Source: CAIWHR01 sp963830485 (GTDB lineage Bacteria > Pseudomonadota > Gammaproteobacteria > Burkholderiales > Casimicrobiaceae). From it: a stretch of 64,000 nt of DNA. A program made the position numbers and the translations under genes. The DNA is taken from NCBI GenBank assembly GCA_963830485.1, contig CAWHNE010000004.1, forward strand, positions 1 to 64,000. The letters run 5' to 3'. Below, in pieces: positions 25,811-39,865 of the stretch (positions are counted from its first letter, which is position 1; the number at the start of each line of letters is the position of its first letter). A model generated the notes under the pieces. It was given only the letters and a program-made list of their open reading frames with translations, had not been told where the DNA came from and searched no databases.

Positions 25811-28030
25811 TCAGCGCCGCGTCGCCGCCACCACACCCGGGACGTCGCGGACGAGCGCAAGCGCGCGGGCCAGCGCTTCGAGACTTCGCACCTCGAGCGT
25901 GAACGCCATCCGCGTGCGCATGTCGCGGGTCAGCGTGTTCGCCGCCGTGACGTTGATCCGCTCGCGCGAGAAGACCTCGCTCACGTCGCGCAGGAGCCCC
26001 TGCCGGTCCGCGGCTTCGAGCACGACGTCCACCGGGAACACCTCGTCGCGCGGCGCGCCCCAGTCGGCGGTGATAAGCCGCTCGGGCTCGCGCGCGCGGA
26101 GTCGCGCGACGTTGGTGCAACTCTGGCGGTGGATCGTTACGCCCTTGCCGCGGGTGACGAAGCCGACGATGGGGTCGGGCGGCGCCGGCTTGCAGCAGCG
26201 CGCGAGCACCGTCATCAGCCGGTCGACGCCGACGACGAGAATGCCGCTGCCCGCGCCGGCCGCCTTGCTCTGCCGCAGGAGGCCCGGTTCAGGCTCGGCC
26301 GTGGGGACCGCGGCCGGCTGCACGATCGCCTTGATCGCGGTCTGGATCTGACGCGTGTTGATCTCGTCGCGGCCGACGGCAGCGAAGAGGTCGTCCGCGC
26401 GCTCGTAGCCGGCTTTCGCCGCGACCGCGTCGAGATTCACTGCTGTCGCGCCGGCGCGCGCGAGCTCGCGCTCGACGATCGCGCGGCCGTGTGCGAGCGT
26501 CTCCTCCTGCTGTAGTGCCTTGAACCACTGCCTGACCTTCGTGCGCGCACGGTGGCTCGTCACGTAGCCCAACTCTGGATTTACCCAATCGCGGGAAGGC
26601 CCGCCCTGCTTCGCGGCGACGATCTCGATGCGTTGCCCGTTCTTCAGAACGAAATTGAGGGGCACCATCGCACCGTCGACACGCGCACCGCGGCAGCGGT
26701 GACCGAGGCTTGTGTGCACCGCGTACGCGAAGTCGACCGGCGTCGCGCCGCGCGGCAGGTCGACGACCTTGCCTTGGGGTGTCAGCACGTAGATCGTGTC
26801 GGTGAACAGGCTCGTGCGAAAGGCGGCGAGTGCGTCCGACGCGTCGGCGACCGCGTCCTTCCAGTCGAGCACCTGGCGCAGCCACGCGAGCCGGTCCTCG
26901 AAGCCCGGGTCGCGGCGCACGCCCTTCAGCGCACCCTCCTTGTAGCGCCAGTGCGCGGCGACGCCGTACTCCGAGTCCTGGTGCATGTCGAACGTGCGGA
27001 TCTGCACCTCGAGCGCCTTGCCTTCGGGGCCCATGACCGCGGTGTGCAACGACCGGTAGCTGTTCGCCTTCGGCCGCGCGATGTAATCGTCGAATTCGCC
27101 GGGTACCGGCGTCCACAGGTGGTGGACGATACCGAGCGCCGTGTAGCAGTCTCGGAGCTCGGGGACGAGGATCCGCACGGCGCGGATGTCGTAAAGAGCG
27201 TCGATGCCGACTTCCTTGCGTCGCATCTTGTTCCAGATGCTGTAGATGTGCTTGGGGCGCCCCGTGACCTCGGCGCGGAGGCCGATCCCGGCGAGCTCGG
27301 TGCGCAGCACGGCGATCACGCCGTCGATGTAGCGTTCGCGGTCGGCCCGCCGCTCGTCCAGCATCGCGGCGATGGCCTTGTACGCGCCGGGCTCGAGCGC
27401 GCGGAGCGCGAGATCCTCGAGCTCCCACTTCAACTGCCACACCCCGAGCCGGTTCGCGAGCGGCGCGAACAGGTCCTGCACCTCGCGCGCCGCACGCGTG
27501 CGCGGCTCCGCAAGCTCGGGACCGCCCGCCACGAGGTGGCGCAGCGCCGCCGTCCGCTCGGCGAGCTTGATCAGCACGACGCGGATGTCCTCGACCATCG
27601 CGAGCAGCATCTTGCGCAGCCGCTCGGCTTGCGCGGCGCGCTCGGCTTCGTCGCCGGCGACCGATGCCGCACGGATCTCCTCCATGCGCGCGACGCCCGC
27701 CACGAGCGTCGCGACGTCGGCGCCGAAACGGCCCGCGACGTCGTCCGCGTCGAAGGCTTTCGCGGCGGGGAGCCCGATCAAGAGCGCAGCGCGGATCGTC
27801 GCCGCGTCGAGCCTGAGTCCGGCGAGGATCGCGGCGGTCCGCTCGGCGCGGGCCGCGGCCGGCTCGCCGTCGCGCACGGGCACCTCCCCCGTGTGTGTAC
27901 GCGCGTACGCGTCGGCCGTACCGAAGGTCGCGATGTCGTCCGCCGGATACGTGCCGCGCAACGTGTCCTGCCACGCCGCGAACCGCGTCGACGCGCTCGA
28001 TTCGGCGGCGGTGGGCGACGAGTTCATCAT
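25811..28030 (-). CDS. relA: (p)ppGpp synthetase RelA (monofunctional type)
   Basis: A ribosome-associated alarmone synthetase with 739 residues. The N-terminal region aligns with the HD hydrolase domain but the His-Asp motif is replaced (IGLPAAKAFDADDVAGRFG), so hydrolysis should be lost. The synthetase domain has RPKHIYSIWNKM, DIRAVRILV and the EFDD motif in PVPGEFDDYIARPK, the ExDD signature of RelA rather than the RxKD of SpoT. TGS (DTIYVLTPQGKVVDLPRGATPVDFAYAVH), zinc-finger and ACT domains follow. It is downstream of glmM by 37 bp. TATAAT sits only six bases before the ATG. Confidence 0.95.
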   Translation of the reverse strand: MMNSSPTAAESSASTRFAAWQDTLRGTYPADDIATFGTADAYARTHTGEVPVRDGEPAAARAERTAAILAGLRLDAATIRAALLIGLPAAKAFDADDVAGRFGADVATLVAGVARMEEIRAASVAGDEAERAAQAERLRKMLLAMVEDIRVVLIKLAERTAALRHLVAGGPELAEPRTRAAREVQDLFAPLANRLGVWQLKWELEDLALRALEPGAYKAIAAMLDERRADRERYIDGVIAVLRTELAGIGLRAEVTGRPKHIYSIWNKMRRKEVGIDALYDIRAVRILVPELRDCYTALGIVHHLWTPVPGEFDDYIARPKANSYRSLHTAVMGPEGKALEVQIRTFDMHQDSEYGVAAHWRYKEGALKGVRRDPGFEDRLAWLRQVLDWKDAVADASDALAAFRTSLFTDTIYVLTPQGKVVDLPRGATPVDFAYAVHTSLGHRCRGARVDGAMVPLNFVLKNGQRIEIVAAKQGGPSRDWVNPELGYVTSHRARTKVRQWFKALQQEETLAHGRAIVERELARAGATAVNLDAVAAKAGYERADDLFAAVGRDEINTRQIQTAIKAIVQPAAVPTAEPEPGLLRQSKAAGAGSGILVVGVDRLMTVLARCCKPAPPDPIVGFVTRGKGVTIHRQSCTNVARLRAREPERLITADWGAPRDEVFPVDVVLEAADRQGLLRDVSEVFSRERINVTAANTLTRDMRTRMAFTLEVRSLEALARALALVRDVPGVVAATRR

Positions 28031-28067
28031 CGCCGCATTATAGCGACGGCGGCGGTCGCTCCGCGCG

Positions 28068-29432
28068 TCAGCCCGTGGCGGTGGCGAGCGTCGCGGCGAT
28101 CGAATCGGCGACGCGCTGCGCGCAGTGGTCCGCGGTCGAGCGATCCGCCGCTTCGACCATCACGCGCAGCACGGGCTCCGTGCCCGACGGCCGCAGGAGA
28201 ATGCGGCCGCTGCCGCCGAGCGTCGCGAGGGCATCGGCTTCGGCGGCGCGAATCGCAGCGCTGCCCTTCCAGTCGAAGCCCTTCGGCAGCCGCACGTTGA
28301 TCAGGCGCTGCGGGAACAACGTGACCGGCGCCGTCGCGGCCGCGAGCGACGACGTCCTGCCATTAAGCGCCCGCAGCACCGCCAGCGCGGCGATGATCGC
28401 ATCGCCGGTCGAATGCTTGTCGAGACAGAGCAGATGGCCGGAGTTCTCGCCGCCGAGCTGCCATCCCTTCTCGAGCATGCGTTCCAGTACGTAGCGGTCG
28501 CCGACCGGCGCGCGCTCGAGCGCGATGCCCGCGCGCCCCAGTGCCTGCTCGAAGCCGAGGTTGCTCATCAGCGTGCCAACAACGCCACCCCCGAGTGTGC
28601 CGCGCGCGAGGTAATCCGCCGCGATCACGTAGAGCAGCTGGTCGCCGTCGTACAGGCGTCCCTCGCCGTCGGCCATCAGGAGCCGGTCGCCGTCGCCGTC
28701 GAGCGCGATGCCGACGTCGGCGCGATGCTCGAGCACCGCCTGCCGCAGGTGCTCGGGGTGCGTCGCCCCGACGCCCGCGTTGATGTTGAGGCCGTTGGGC
28801 TCGGCGCCTACGGCAATGACCTCGGCGCCGAGCTCGTGGAACACCGGAGGCGCGACGTGGTACCCGGCGCCGTGCGCGCAGTCGACGACGATGCGCCAAC
28901 CCTTGAGGTCGCGCTCGGTCGGAAAGGTGCTCTTGCAGAACTCGATGTAGCGGCCCGGGGCGTCGTCGATGCGGCGTGCCTTGCCGAGGTCGGCCGACGC
29001 AACGCACGCGAGCGGCTCACCCATCGTGCGCTCGATCGCCTGCTCGACCGCGTCGGGAAGCTTGGCGCCGTTCGCGCCGAAAAACTTGATGCCGTTGTCG
29101 TCGAACGGATTGTGCGATGCGCTGACGACGATTCCTGCCGACAGCCGGAGCGCGCGCGTGAGATACGCGACGGCCGGCGTGGGCAGCGGTCCGGACAGGT
29201 AGACGTCGACGCCCGCCGCGGACAGCCCGGACTCGAGCGCCGCCTCGAGCAAGTAGCCCGAGATCCGTGTGTCCTTGCCGATCAGCACTCCCGGTCGCGT
29301 GCCGACGCGCGCAGGCTCCGCCGCGAGCACGCGGCCCGCGGCCCACCCGAGCTTGAGCACAAGCTCCGGCGTGATCGGGGGTTCGCCGACGCGGCCGCGG
29401 ACACCGTCGGTGCCGAAGTACTGGCGGGTCAT
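28068..29432 (-). CDS. glmM: Phosphoglucosamine mutase
   Basis: It converts glucosamine 6-phosphate to the 1-phosphate for UDP-GlcNAc synthesis. The protein has 454 residues. The catalytic serine loop is VVSASHNPFDDNG (phospho-Ser106), with the metal loop DGDGDR and the sugar-binding GGENSGH. The phosphate-binding RPSGTEP lies near the C-terminus. The ATG at 29432 overlaps the folP stop (ATGA). The rlmE-ftsH-folP-glmM order is conserved across beta- and gammaproteobacteria. Confidence 0.97.
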   Translation of the reverse strand: MTRQYFGTDGVRGRVGEPPITPELVLKLGWAAGRVLAAEPARVGTRPGVLIGKDTRISGYLLEAALESGLSAAGVDVYLSGPLPTPAVAYLTRALRLSAGIVVSASHNPFDDNGIKFFGANGAKLPDAVEQAIERTMGEPLACVASADLGKARRIDDAPGRYIEFCKSTFPTERDLKGWRIVVDCAHGAGYHVAPPVFHELGAEVIAVGAEPNGLNINAGVGATHPEHLRQAVLEHRADVGIALDGDGDRLLMADGEGRLYDGDQLLYVIAADYLARGTLGGGVVGTLMSNLGFEQALGRAGIALERAPVGDRYVLERMLEKGWQLGGENSGHLLCLDKHSTGDAIIAALAVLRALNGRTSSLAAATAPVTLFPQRLINVRLPKGFDWKGSAAIRAAEADALATLGGSGRILLRPSGTEPVLRVMVEAADRSTADHCAQRVADSIAATLATATG

Positions 29433-30283
29433 GATCGCATCCCTGTCTCTGGTTCCAGTGATCCGCGCTCGAACGCGCGCCAAACCTTGAGCGCATCGAC
29501 GGTCTCGCGCACGTCGTGCACACGCACGATCGCGGCGCCGCGCGCGACCGCCGCCAGCGCCGCCGCAATGCTCGCCGGCAGCCGGTCCTCGACCGGCCGC
29601 CCGGTGATCGTGCCGAGCGACGACTTGCGCGAGAGCCCGACGAGCATCGGACAGCCCGCCGCCGCGATTTGCGGCAGCGCGCGCAGCAATTGCAGATTAT
29701 GCTCCAGCGTCTTGCCGAAGCCAAAGCCGGGATCGACGACGATCCGCTCGCGGGCGATTCCCGCGCGCTCGCAGGCGCGGACCCGCGCGGCGAGAAAGGC
29801 GTGCACCTCGGCGACGACGTCGTCGTAGTGCGGTGCCTGCTGCATCGTTCCGGGCTCGCCCTGCATGTGGACGAGGCACACGGCGGCGCCGGATTCCGCG
29901 ACCGCCTCGATCGCGCCTTCCGCGCGCAGCGCGCCGACGTCGTTCACCATCGCGGCGCCGGCCGCGATGGCCGCACGCATCACGGCGGTCCGACGGGTGT
30001 CGACGGACACGACGAAGCCGTCGCGGGCGAGCGCGCCGACGACCGGCACGACGCGCCGCAGCTCCTCGGCTTCCGGCACGGGCGCCGCGCCCGGCCGCGT
30101 CGATTCGCCGCCGACGTCGATGATGGCGGCGCCGTCGGCCGCCATCTGCCGGGCATGGGCGATCGCGTGCGCCGCGTCGCCGTACCGCCCGCCGTCGTGG
30201 AACGAATCCGGCGTGACGTTGAGGATGCCCATCACGCGCGGGACCGAAAGGTCCAGGACGTGCGCACCGCACCGCAGCTTCAT
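29429..30283 (-). CDS. folP: Dihydropteroate synthase
   Basis: It condenses p-aminobenzoate with dihydropterin pyrophosphate in folate synthesis. The protein has 284 residues. Motifs: VMGILNVTPDSFHDGG, IIDVGGESTRPGA, MVNDVGAL, DPGFGFGKTLEHN and VGLSRKSSLG. ATG 30283 is chosen because it starts just before the conserved LDLSVPRVMGILN; the upstream in-frame extension crosses the terminator hairpin and is Arg-rich. It is between ftsH and glmM, coupled to the latter. Confidence 0.96.
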   Translation of the reverse strand: MKLRCGAHVLDLSVPRVMGILNVTPDSFHDGGRYGDAAHAIAHARQMAADGAAIIDVGGESTRPGAAPVPEAEELRRVVPVVGALARDGFVVSVDTRRTAVMRAAIAAGAAMVNDVGALRAEGAIEAVAESGAAVCLVHMQGEPGTMQQAPHYDDVVAEVHAFLAARVRACERAGIARERIVVDPGFGFGKTLEHNLQLLRALPQIAAAGCPMLVGLSRKSSLGTITGRPVEDRLPASIAAALAAVARGAAIVRVHDVRETVDALKVWRAFERGSLEPETGMRS

Positions 30284-30291
30284 CAACAAAG

Positions 30292-30312
30292 ACGGGGCGC
30301 CGCGCGCCCCGT
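30292..30312 (-). terminator. Hairpin between ftsH and folP
   Basis: A perfect nine-base stem, ACGGGGCGC and GCGCCCCGT, with a three-base loop, followed on the minus strand by CTTTGTTG. It is a terminator or attenuating hairpin lying 26 bases after the ftsH stop; the short T run suggests partial read-through into folP-glmM. Confidence 0.6.
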
Positions 30313-30338
30313 TTCCATCAGAAGTTTTCCAACGTTTT

Positions 30339-32228
<1,890 letters not shown>

Positions 32229-32396
32229 CCTTTGCTCCTTGCGGCGTCCGGGACCGCCGCGGCCCTTTTGCCGTCTTACGTCCCGTCGCGGGCGACGGAT
32301 GCGCCGGGAAGTCGATTCTAGTCCTTCATGACGCCGGCAGCCACTTTCGTGGCCGCCGAGCGTCTCCCAAAGGCGACATCTCCGTGGAAAATGCCC

Positions 32397-33038
32397 CTAC
32401 TCGGTGCCTTTGAGCCCCTTTGCGACCAGGTAGACCTCGCGGCTCCGGTCGCGGGAGGCCTTCGGCTTGCGCACGTAAACCTTGCCGAAATGCTGCTGCA
32501 ACTCGCGCTGGAAGTCCTGGAATCCTTCACCCTGAAAGGCCTTGACCACCAGATCGCCCCCGGGTTCGAGCCATCGCGTCGCGAATTCGAGCGCGAGCTC
32601 CCCGAGGTGAACCGCGCGCGCCTGATCGGCCGACTCGATGCCGGAAAGGTTGGGGGCCAGATCCGAAACGACAAGGTCGACCTTGTGGCCTTCGAGCGCC
32701 GCCTCGAGCTCCGCCAGGACCGAATCGTCGCGGAAGTCGCCCTTGACCTCGACGACACCCGGCAGCGGCGCCATGTCGAGGAGGTCGAGTGCGACGATCC
32801 GCGCGCGCCGCCCGAGCTTCTCGCGCAGCACCTGGGTCCAGCTCCCGGGCGCGGCGCCCAGGTCGACGACGCTCATCCCCGGCCGGAACAACCGGTCCCG
32901 CTCGGCGAGCTCGATCAGCTTGAACGCGGCGCGCGAACGGTAACCCAGGCGCGTGGCCTCCCGCACCCAGTGATCGTTCAAGTGCTCGTCCAGCCACGCC
33001 TTGACGAACTTGTTCTTCTTCGGGCGCTTCGCCGGCAT
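32397..33038 (-). CDS. rlmE: 23S rRNA (uridine-2'-O)-methyltransferase RlmE
   Basis: It methylates U2552 of 23S rRNA. The protein has about 213 residues. A Rossmann-type SAM site (VVDLGAAPGSWTQVL) is present, with catalytic K-D-K-E residues in RAAFKLIELAERD, LVVSDLAPNLSG, LVVKAFQGEG and SREVYLVAKG. ATG 33038 begins the usual N-terminal lysine-rich segment (PAKRPKKNKF). It is upstream of ftsH by 168 bp; that gap shows no clear element. It diverges from yhbY. Confidence 0.95.
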   Translation of the reverse strand: MPAKRPKKNKFVKAWLDEHLNDHWVREATRLGYRSRAAFKLIELAERDRLFRPGMSVVDLGAAPGSWTQVLREKLGRRARIVALDLLDMAPLPGVVEVKGDFRDDSVLAELEAALEGHKVDLVVSDLAPNLSGIESADQARAVHLGELALEFATRWLEPGGDLVVKAFQGEGFQDFQRELQQHFGKVYVRKPKASRDRSREVYLVAKGLKGTE

Positions 33039-33080
33039 GTCGTCAAGGCCCCGGCGGCGTGCCACCGGTAGAATGCGTGA

Positions 33081-33704
33081 ATGGAAACTCTATCACCTGC
33101 GCAGCGACGGGCGCTGCGCGCCAAGGCACATCACTTGCACCCGGTCGTCAGCATCGGTCACCACGGGCTCACGCCGGCGGTGCTGAAGGAAATCGACGTC
33201 AATCTCACCGCGCACGAGTTGATCAAGATCCGCGTGTTCGCCGACGCGCGCGACGAGCGCCTGGTGCTGCTGGGACGAATCTGCGCTGCGCTCGGCGCCG
33301 CAGCGGTGCAACATCTGGGGAAGCTGTTGATCGTCTGGCGCCCGGCGCCCATCGAGGACGTGCCGCCTCCGCGTCACCGCAAGCCGGCAGACAAGTCCGC
33401 CGCGAAGAAAGCTCCGCAGGCGCGGCGACCGCGCTCGCCATTGCCGCGGGCACCGGTGCGCCCACCGCGCGGCAAAGCACCTTTCGAGGCGCCGGGGGCG
33501 CCGAAACAACGCCGCCGCGGTGCGGACAAGGGATGGACGTCCGCGCCGGCCACGGAAGATCGCTCGCGACGGCGGCGCCGTGCGACGCCGGGCGGCTCCA
33601 CGCCGTCCGGCGTGGCCATCGCTCGCCGCGCCGTGCCGCACGGCAAGTCCGCGTCGAGCATGAGCGGAGCGTCGGGCGCACGCCGGCGACGCAAGGCGCG
33701 CTGA
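33081..33704 (+). CDS. yhbY: YhbY-type CRM-domain RNA-binding protein with long basic tail
   Basis: Residues 1-97 form the CRS1/YhbY (CRM) domain: LSPAQRRALRAKAHHLHPVVSIGHHGLTPAVLKEIDVNL, with the GxxG-type loop IGHHG. The domain binds pre-50S ribosomal particles in E. coli. Here it carries an extra tail of about 110 residues rich in Arg, Pro, Ala and Lys, about doubling the usual length. The tail is low-complexity and may be a disordered RNA-binding extension or partly a GC-rich read-through. TAGAAT sits seven bases before the ATG, so the transcript could be leaderless. Confidence 0.88.
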   Translation: METLSPAQRRALRAKAHHLHPVVSIGHHGLTPAVLKEIDVNLTAHELIKIRVFADARDERLVLLGRICAALGAAAVQHLGKLLIVWRPAPIEDVPPPRHRKPADKSAAKKAPQARRPRSPLPRAPVRPPRGKAPFEAPGAPKQRRRGADKGWTSAPATEDRSRRRRRATPGGSTPSGVAIARRAVPHGKSASSMSGASGARRRRKAR

Positions 33705-33737
33705 GCGGCTAATTGGCGGCTTCCGGTCCGGAGACCG

Positions 33738-35819
33738 TCACCTGTTGCCGCGCGTGAATGGCACGACGGTCTCGCCGCCGTCGCCGCCGCGCAGCGACCG
33801 CACGTTCGCGCCCGGGCGGTCTTCGACGCGCTGTGGAACGCGGGGCGCGCGCGGCACGGGAACCTGCCCCGCCCCGGACGCCGCGAACGTACCGCTCGCG
33901 CGCACGAAGCGAACGAGCTCGCCTTCCGTGAGCGGCGGCTGGCAGAAATAGCCCTGAAACTCGTCGCAGCTTTCGGTGCGCAAGAGGTCGAGCTGCGCCT
34001 GCTGCTCGACGCCCTCGGCGACGACGCGGATCGACAGCGCGTGCGCCATCGCGATCACGGCGCGCGTGATCGCGACATCGTTCTGGTCGTCCGGCAAATC
34101 GCGGACGAACGTCCGGTCGAGCTTCAGGCTGTCGATCGGGAATCGCTTCAGGTGACCGATCGACGAGTAGCCGATGCCGAAGTCGTCCATCGCGAGCCGA
34201 ACGCCGAGCCGACGCAGCTCGTCCATCAGCGTCACCGCCTGCTCCGGATTCTGCATGACCGTGCTTTCGGTGATCTCGAGCTCGAGGTCGCCGGGCTCGA
34301 GCCCGGCTCCAGCGAGGATAGCCGCGATGTCGGCGACGAGGCGGCCGTCGTGGAACTGGCGTGCGGACAGGTTGACCGCGACGGGCAGCGGCATTCCCGC
34401 TTCGCGCCACGAGCGTGCGCTCGCGCATGCGGTGCGCAGCACCCACAGGCCGATCGGCGCGATCAGCCCCGTCTCTTCGGCGAGCGAGATGAACCGGTCG
34501 GGGCGCAGGAGTCCGAGCTCCGGATGCTGCCAGCGAACGAGCGCCTCGACCCCCGCGATGCGCCCGGTCGCGATGGCGATCTTGGGCTGGTAGAGGAGCA
34601 CGAGCTCGTTGCGCTCGATCGCGTAGCGCAGCCCGGTCTCGAGCGCAAGCCGCTCCACCGTGTGCGCGTTGTGCCGCGGCGAGTAGAAGCGGAAGCGGTT
34701 GCGGCCCTGCTCCTTCGCCTGATAGAGCGCGATGTCGGCGTTGGAAAGCAGAGTGCCCGCGTCGCGGGCGTCGGTCGGGTACGTGCAGATCCCGATCGAC
34801 ACCGACAGGTTGATCTCGTGGCCCCCGAGCGCGAGCGGCTGGTAGATCGCGGCGAGAATCCGCTCGGCGATCTCGATCAGCACGGTCGGGCCCTCGAACT
34901 CCTCGACCAGCAGCACGAACTCGTCGCCGCCGAGCCGCGCGGAGAGGTCGCTGTCGCGGATGCAGGACGAGAGGCGGCGCGCCGCCTCCTTGAGCGCCTC
35001 GTCGCCCAGCTGGTGACCCAGCGTGTCGTTCAGGTTCTTGAACCGGTCGAGGTCCATGAAGAACAGCGCAACCGGCCAGCCGTGGCGCTCGGCCCGCGCG
35101 AGCGCGCGATTCAGGCTTTCGGTGAAGAGCGCGCGGTTCGGCAGCCCGGTCAGCGTGTCGTGCGTGGCAAGCCGGCGGATCGTCGCGAGCGCCGTGCCAA
35201 GCTCCTCGTTGCTGTGCCGAAGCCGCGCGCGCATCTCGCTTATCTTGCCTCCGGCGAGCGCGAAGCACGGGAGCACGCATGCGAGCACGGCGATCCGGAA
35301 GGCCTCCGCCGGGAAGCTCGTCGCCTCCGGCTTGAGCGCGAGCAGTAGGAACACGATGCCCGCGTAGCTCGCGAGCACGAATCCCGACGCCGCCATGAAC
35401 TGCCGCGTCGTGAAGCGGAACATGCCGAACGTGAGGAGCACCGGGCAGAGGACCAGCGCGGCGCCGCGCTCGTGGTCGAGCGCGTACGCGGAAGCCATCA
35501 CCAGCGTTGTCGCCACGATGATCTGGGGCCACGTGAGGCTCGCATCCGCGAAGCGCAGGTTGACGCCGGTGCGGAACAGGAGATAGAGGCCGGCGTTGAC
35601 GACGAGCACCGCGGCGATGATCGCGAGTGCCGGGGCGAGCGCGACGAAGCCGAGCGCGTGCGCAAGCAGGAGCAGCGGGATGCCCGCGAGGTAGGACGCC
35701 GACGCCATGACGAAGCGGCGCATCCGCACCGCCTGCTGCGCTTCGAGCGACGGCGGGGGCAGCGACGCGGTCGCCGGCGCGTCGCGGGTCTCCAAACGGA
35801 ACTGAGCGGTCGTGGCCAT
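33738..35819 (-). CDS. Membrane diguanylate cyclase/phosphodiesterase (GGDEF-EAL)
   Basis: The protein has 693 residues. An N-terminal region of about 190 residues has five or six hydrophobic helices and no recognised sensor domain. The GGDEF domain is intact (RLGGDEF at 297-301) with an inhibitory RxxD site (RDSD 288-291) five residues before it. The EAL domain has VEALVRW (425-427), NLSARQ, ELEITES, DDFGIGYSS and the KLDR/DRTF region, so both cyclic-di-GMP synthesis and breakdown are possible. The start at 35819 (MATTAQF) is preferred over in-frame ATG 35849. The tail after the EAL domain is Pro/Arg-rich. It ends 33 bp from yhbY, convergently. Confidence 0.92.
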   Translation of the reverse strand: MATTAQFRLETRDAPATASLPPPSLEAQQAVRMRRFVMASASYLAGIPLLLLAHALGFVALAPALAIIAAVLVVNAGLYLLFRTGVNLRFADASLTWPQIIVATTLVMASAYALDHERGAALVLCPVLLTFGMFRFTTRQFMAASGFVLASYAGIVFLLLALKPEATSFPAEAFRIAVLACVLPCFALAGGKISEMRARLRHSNEELGTALATIRRLATHDTLTGLPNRALFTESLNRALARAERHGWPVALFFMDLDRFKNLNDTLGHQLGDEALKEAARRLSSCIRDSDLSARLGGDEFVLLVEEFEGPTVLIEIAERILAAIYQPLALGGHEINLSVSIGICTYPTDARDAGTLLSNADIALYQAKEQGRNRFRFYSPRHNAHTVERLALETGLRYAIERNELVLLYQPKIAIATGRIAGVEALVRWQHPELGLLRPDRFISLAEETGLIAPIGLWVLRTACASARSWREAGMPLPVAVNLSARQFHDGRLVADIAAILAGAGLEPGDLELEITESTVMQNPEQAVTLMDELRRLGVRLAMDDFGIGYSSIGHLKRFPIDSLKLDRTFVRDLPDDQNDVAITRAVIAMAHALSIRVVAEGVEQQAQLDLLRTESCDEFQGYFCQPPLTEGELVRFVRASGTFAASGAGQVPVPRAPRVPQRVEDRPGANVRSLRGGDGGETVVPFTRGNR

Positions 35820-35994
35820 GCCTGGGAGGGCGTCGCAGGTCGCAAACACCTCGAGGCAAGCAAGGCATATGCCAAGGGAATCAGCGAGTTGGAATTACCT
35901 GGCGCAACAGCGGCTTGATCGCGCGTAAGGGGCGTGCACGCCGGACGGGGGCGGCACAGGCTGCCGCACCAGGTCGCGCCGTTGCTGCTGACCT

Positions 35995-36477
35995 TCAGGT
36001 GTAACGGACCGCCAACACCTCGTACTCGCGCACCCCGCCGGGGGCGTTCACCTCGACCACGTCGCCCTCGGACTTGCCGATCAGCGCACGCGCGATCGGG
36101 GAGCTCACCGAGATCTTGCCGTGCTTGAGGTCCGCTTCGTCCTCGCCGACGATTTGGTAAGAGACGCGCTCGCCGCTCGCGCCGTCCTCGAGCTCGACCG
36201 TCGCGCCGAACACGACGTGCCCGCCCGCGTCGCGGATCGCGGCCGGGTCGATCACCTGGGCGCCGGCAAGCTTGTGCTCGATCTCGGCGATCCGGCCCTC
36301 GATGAAGCCCTGCCGCTCCTTCGCCGCGTCGTAGTCGGCATTCTCCGAGATGTCGCCGTGCGAGCGCGCGTCGGCCAGCGCACGGCTCACTGCGGGCCGG
36401 TCGACAGTCTTCAGGCGCGAGAGCTCGGCGCGCAGGCGCTGCGCGCCCTCGATCGTCATCGGGAATTTCTTGGTCAT
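35995..36477 (-). CDS. greA: Transcription elongation factor GreA
   Basis: It stimulates transcript cleavage by backtracked RNA polymerase. The protein has 160 residues. The N-terminal coiled coil carries the acidic tip GDISENADYDAAKERQ, and the C-terminal globular domain has SVSSPIARALIGKSEGDVVEVNAPGG. It lies seven bases after carB in the conserved carA-carB-greA arrangement. The 175-bp gap 35820-35994 upstream of the GGDEF-EAL gene contains no feature I can support. Confidence 0.97.
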   Translation of the reverse strand: MTKKFPMTIEGAQRLRAELSRLKTVDRPAVSRALADARSHGDISENADYDAAKERQGFIEGRIAEIEHKLAGAQVIDPAAIRDAGGHVVFGATVELEDGASGERVSYQIVGEDEADLKHGKISVSSPIARALIGKSEGDVVEVNAPGGVREYEVLAVRYT

Positions 36478-36484
36478 CGTGATT

Positions 36485-39706
<3,222 letters not shown>

Positions 39707-39709
39707 CGT

Positions 39710-39865
39710 TAGGCCCTGTTCACAACCCGAAGGGAACGGGCATCATGGAACGCCACTCTGTGTTGCTCTCCTCGCGAAGATGCCCAGTCTTCGCTTCGTC
39801 GGGCGCCTTGATTGGCGCCCCATGCCGCCCGTTCGCGTTTGCGTCCATAGTGTGAACAGGCCCTA
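39710..39865 (-). repeat. Family-2 junction element, copy A (internally shorter)
   Basis: 156 bp, read on the minus strand. It starts with the carA stop (TAGGGCCTGTTCACACTATG) and ends TGTGAACAGGGCCTA, three bases before the carB ATG. The terminal inverted repeats share TAGGSCCTGTTCACA. A 42-codon ORF (39720-39848) starts at the ATG inside the left end. The first 140 bp match copies B and C; the inner 115-bp module they carry is missing. Confidence 0.9.

Noticed and set aside
25811..28030. Bifunctional SpoT
   Set aside because: The HD hydrolase residues are missing and the synthetase carries EFDD, both typical of RelA.
39710..39865. Family-2 copies as complete insertion sequences
   Set aside because: At 156-271 bp they cannot encode a transposase; the only frame is 42-84 codons without transposase motifs.
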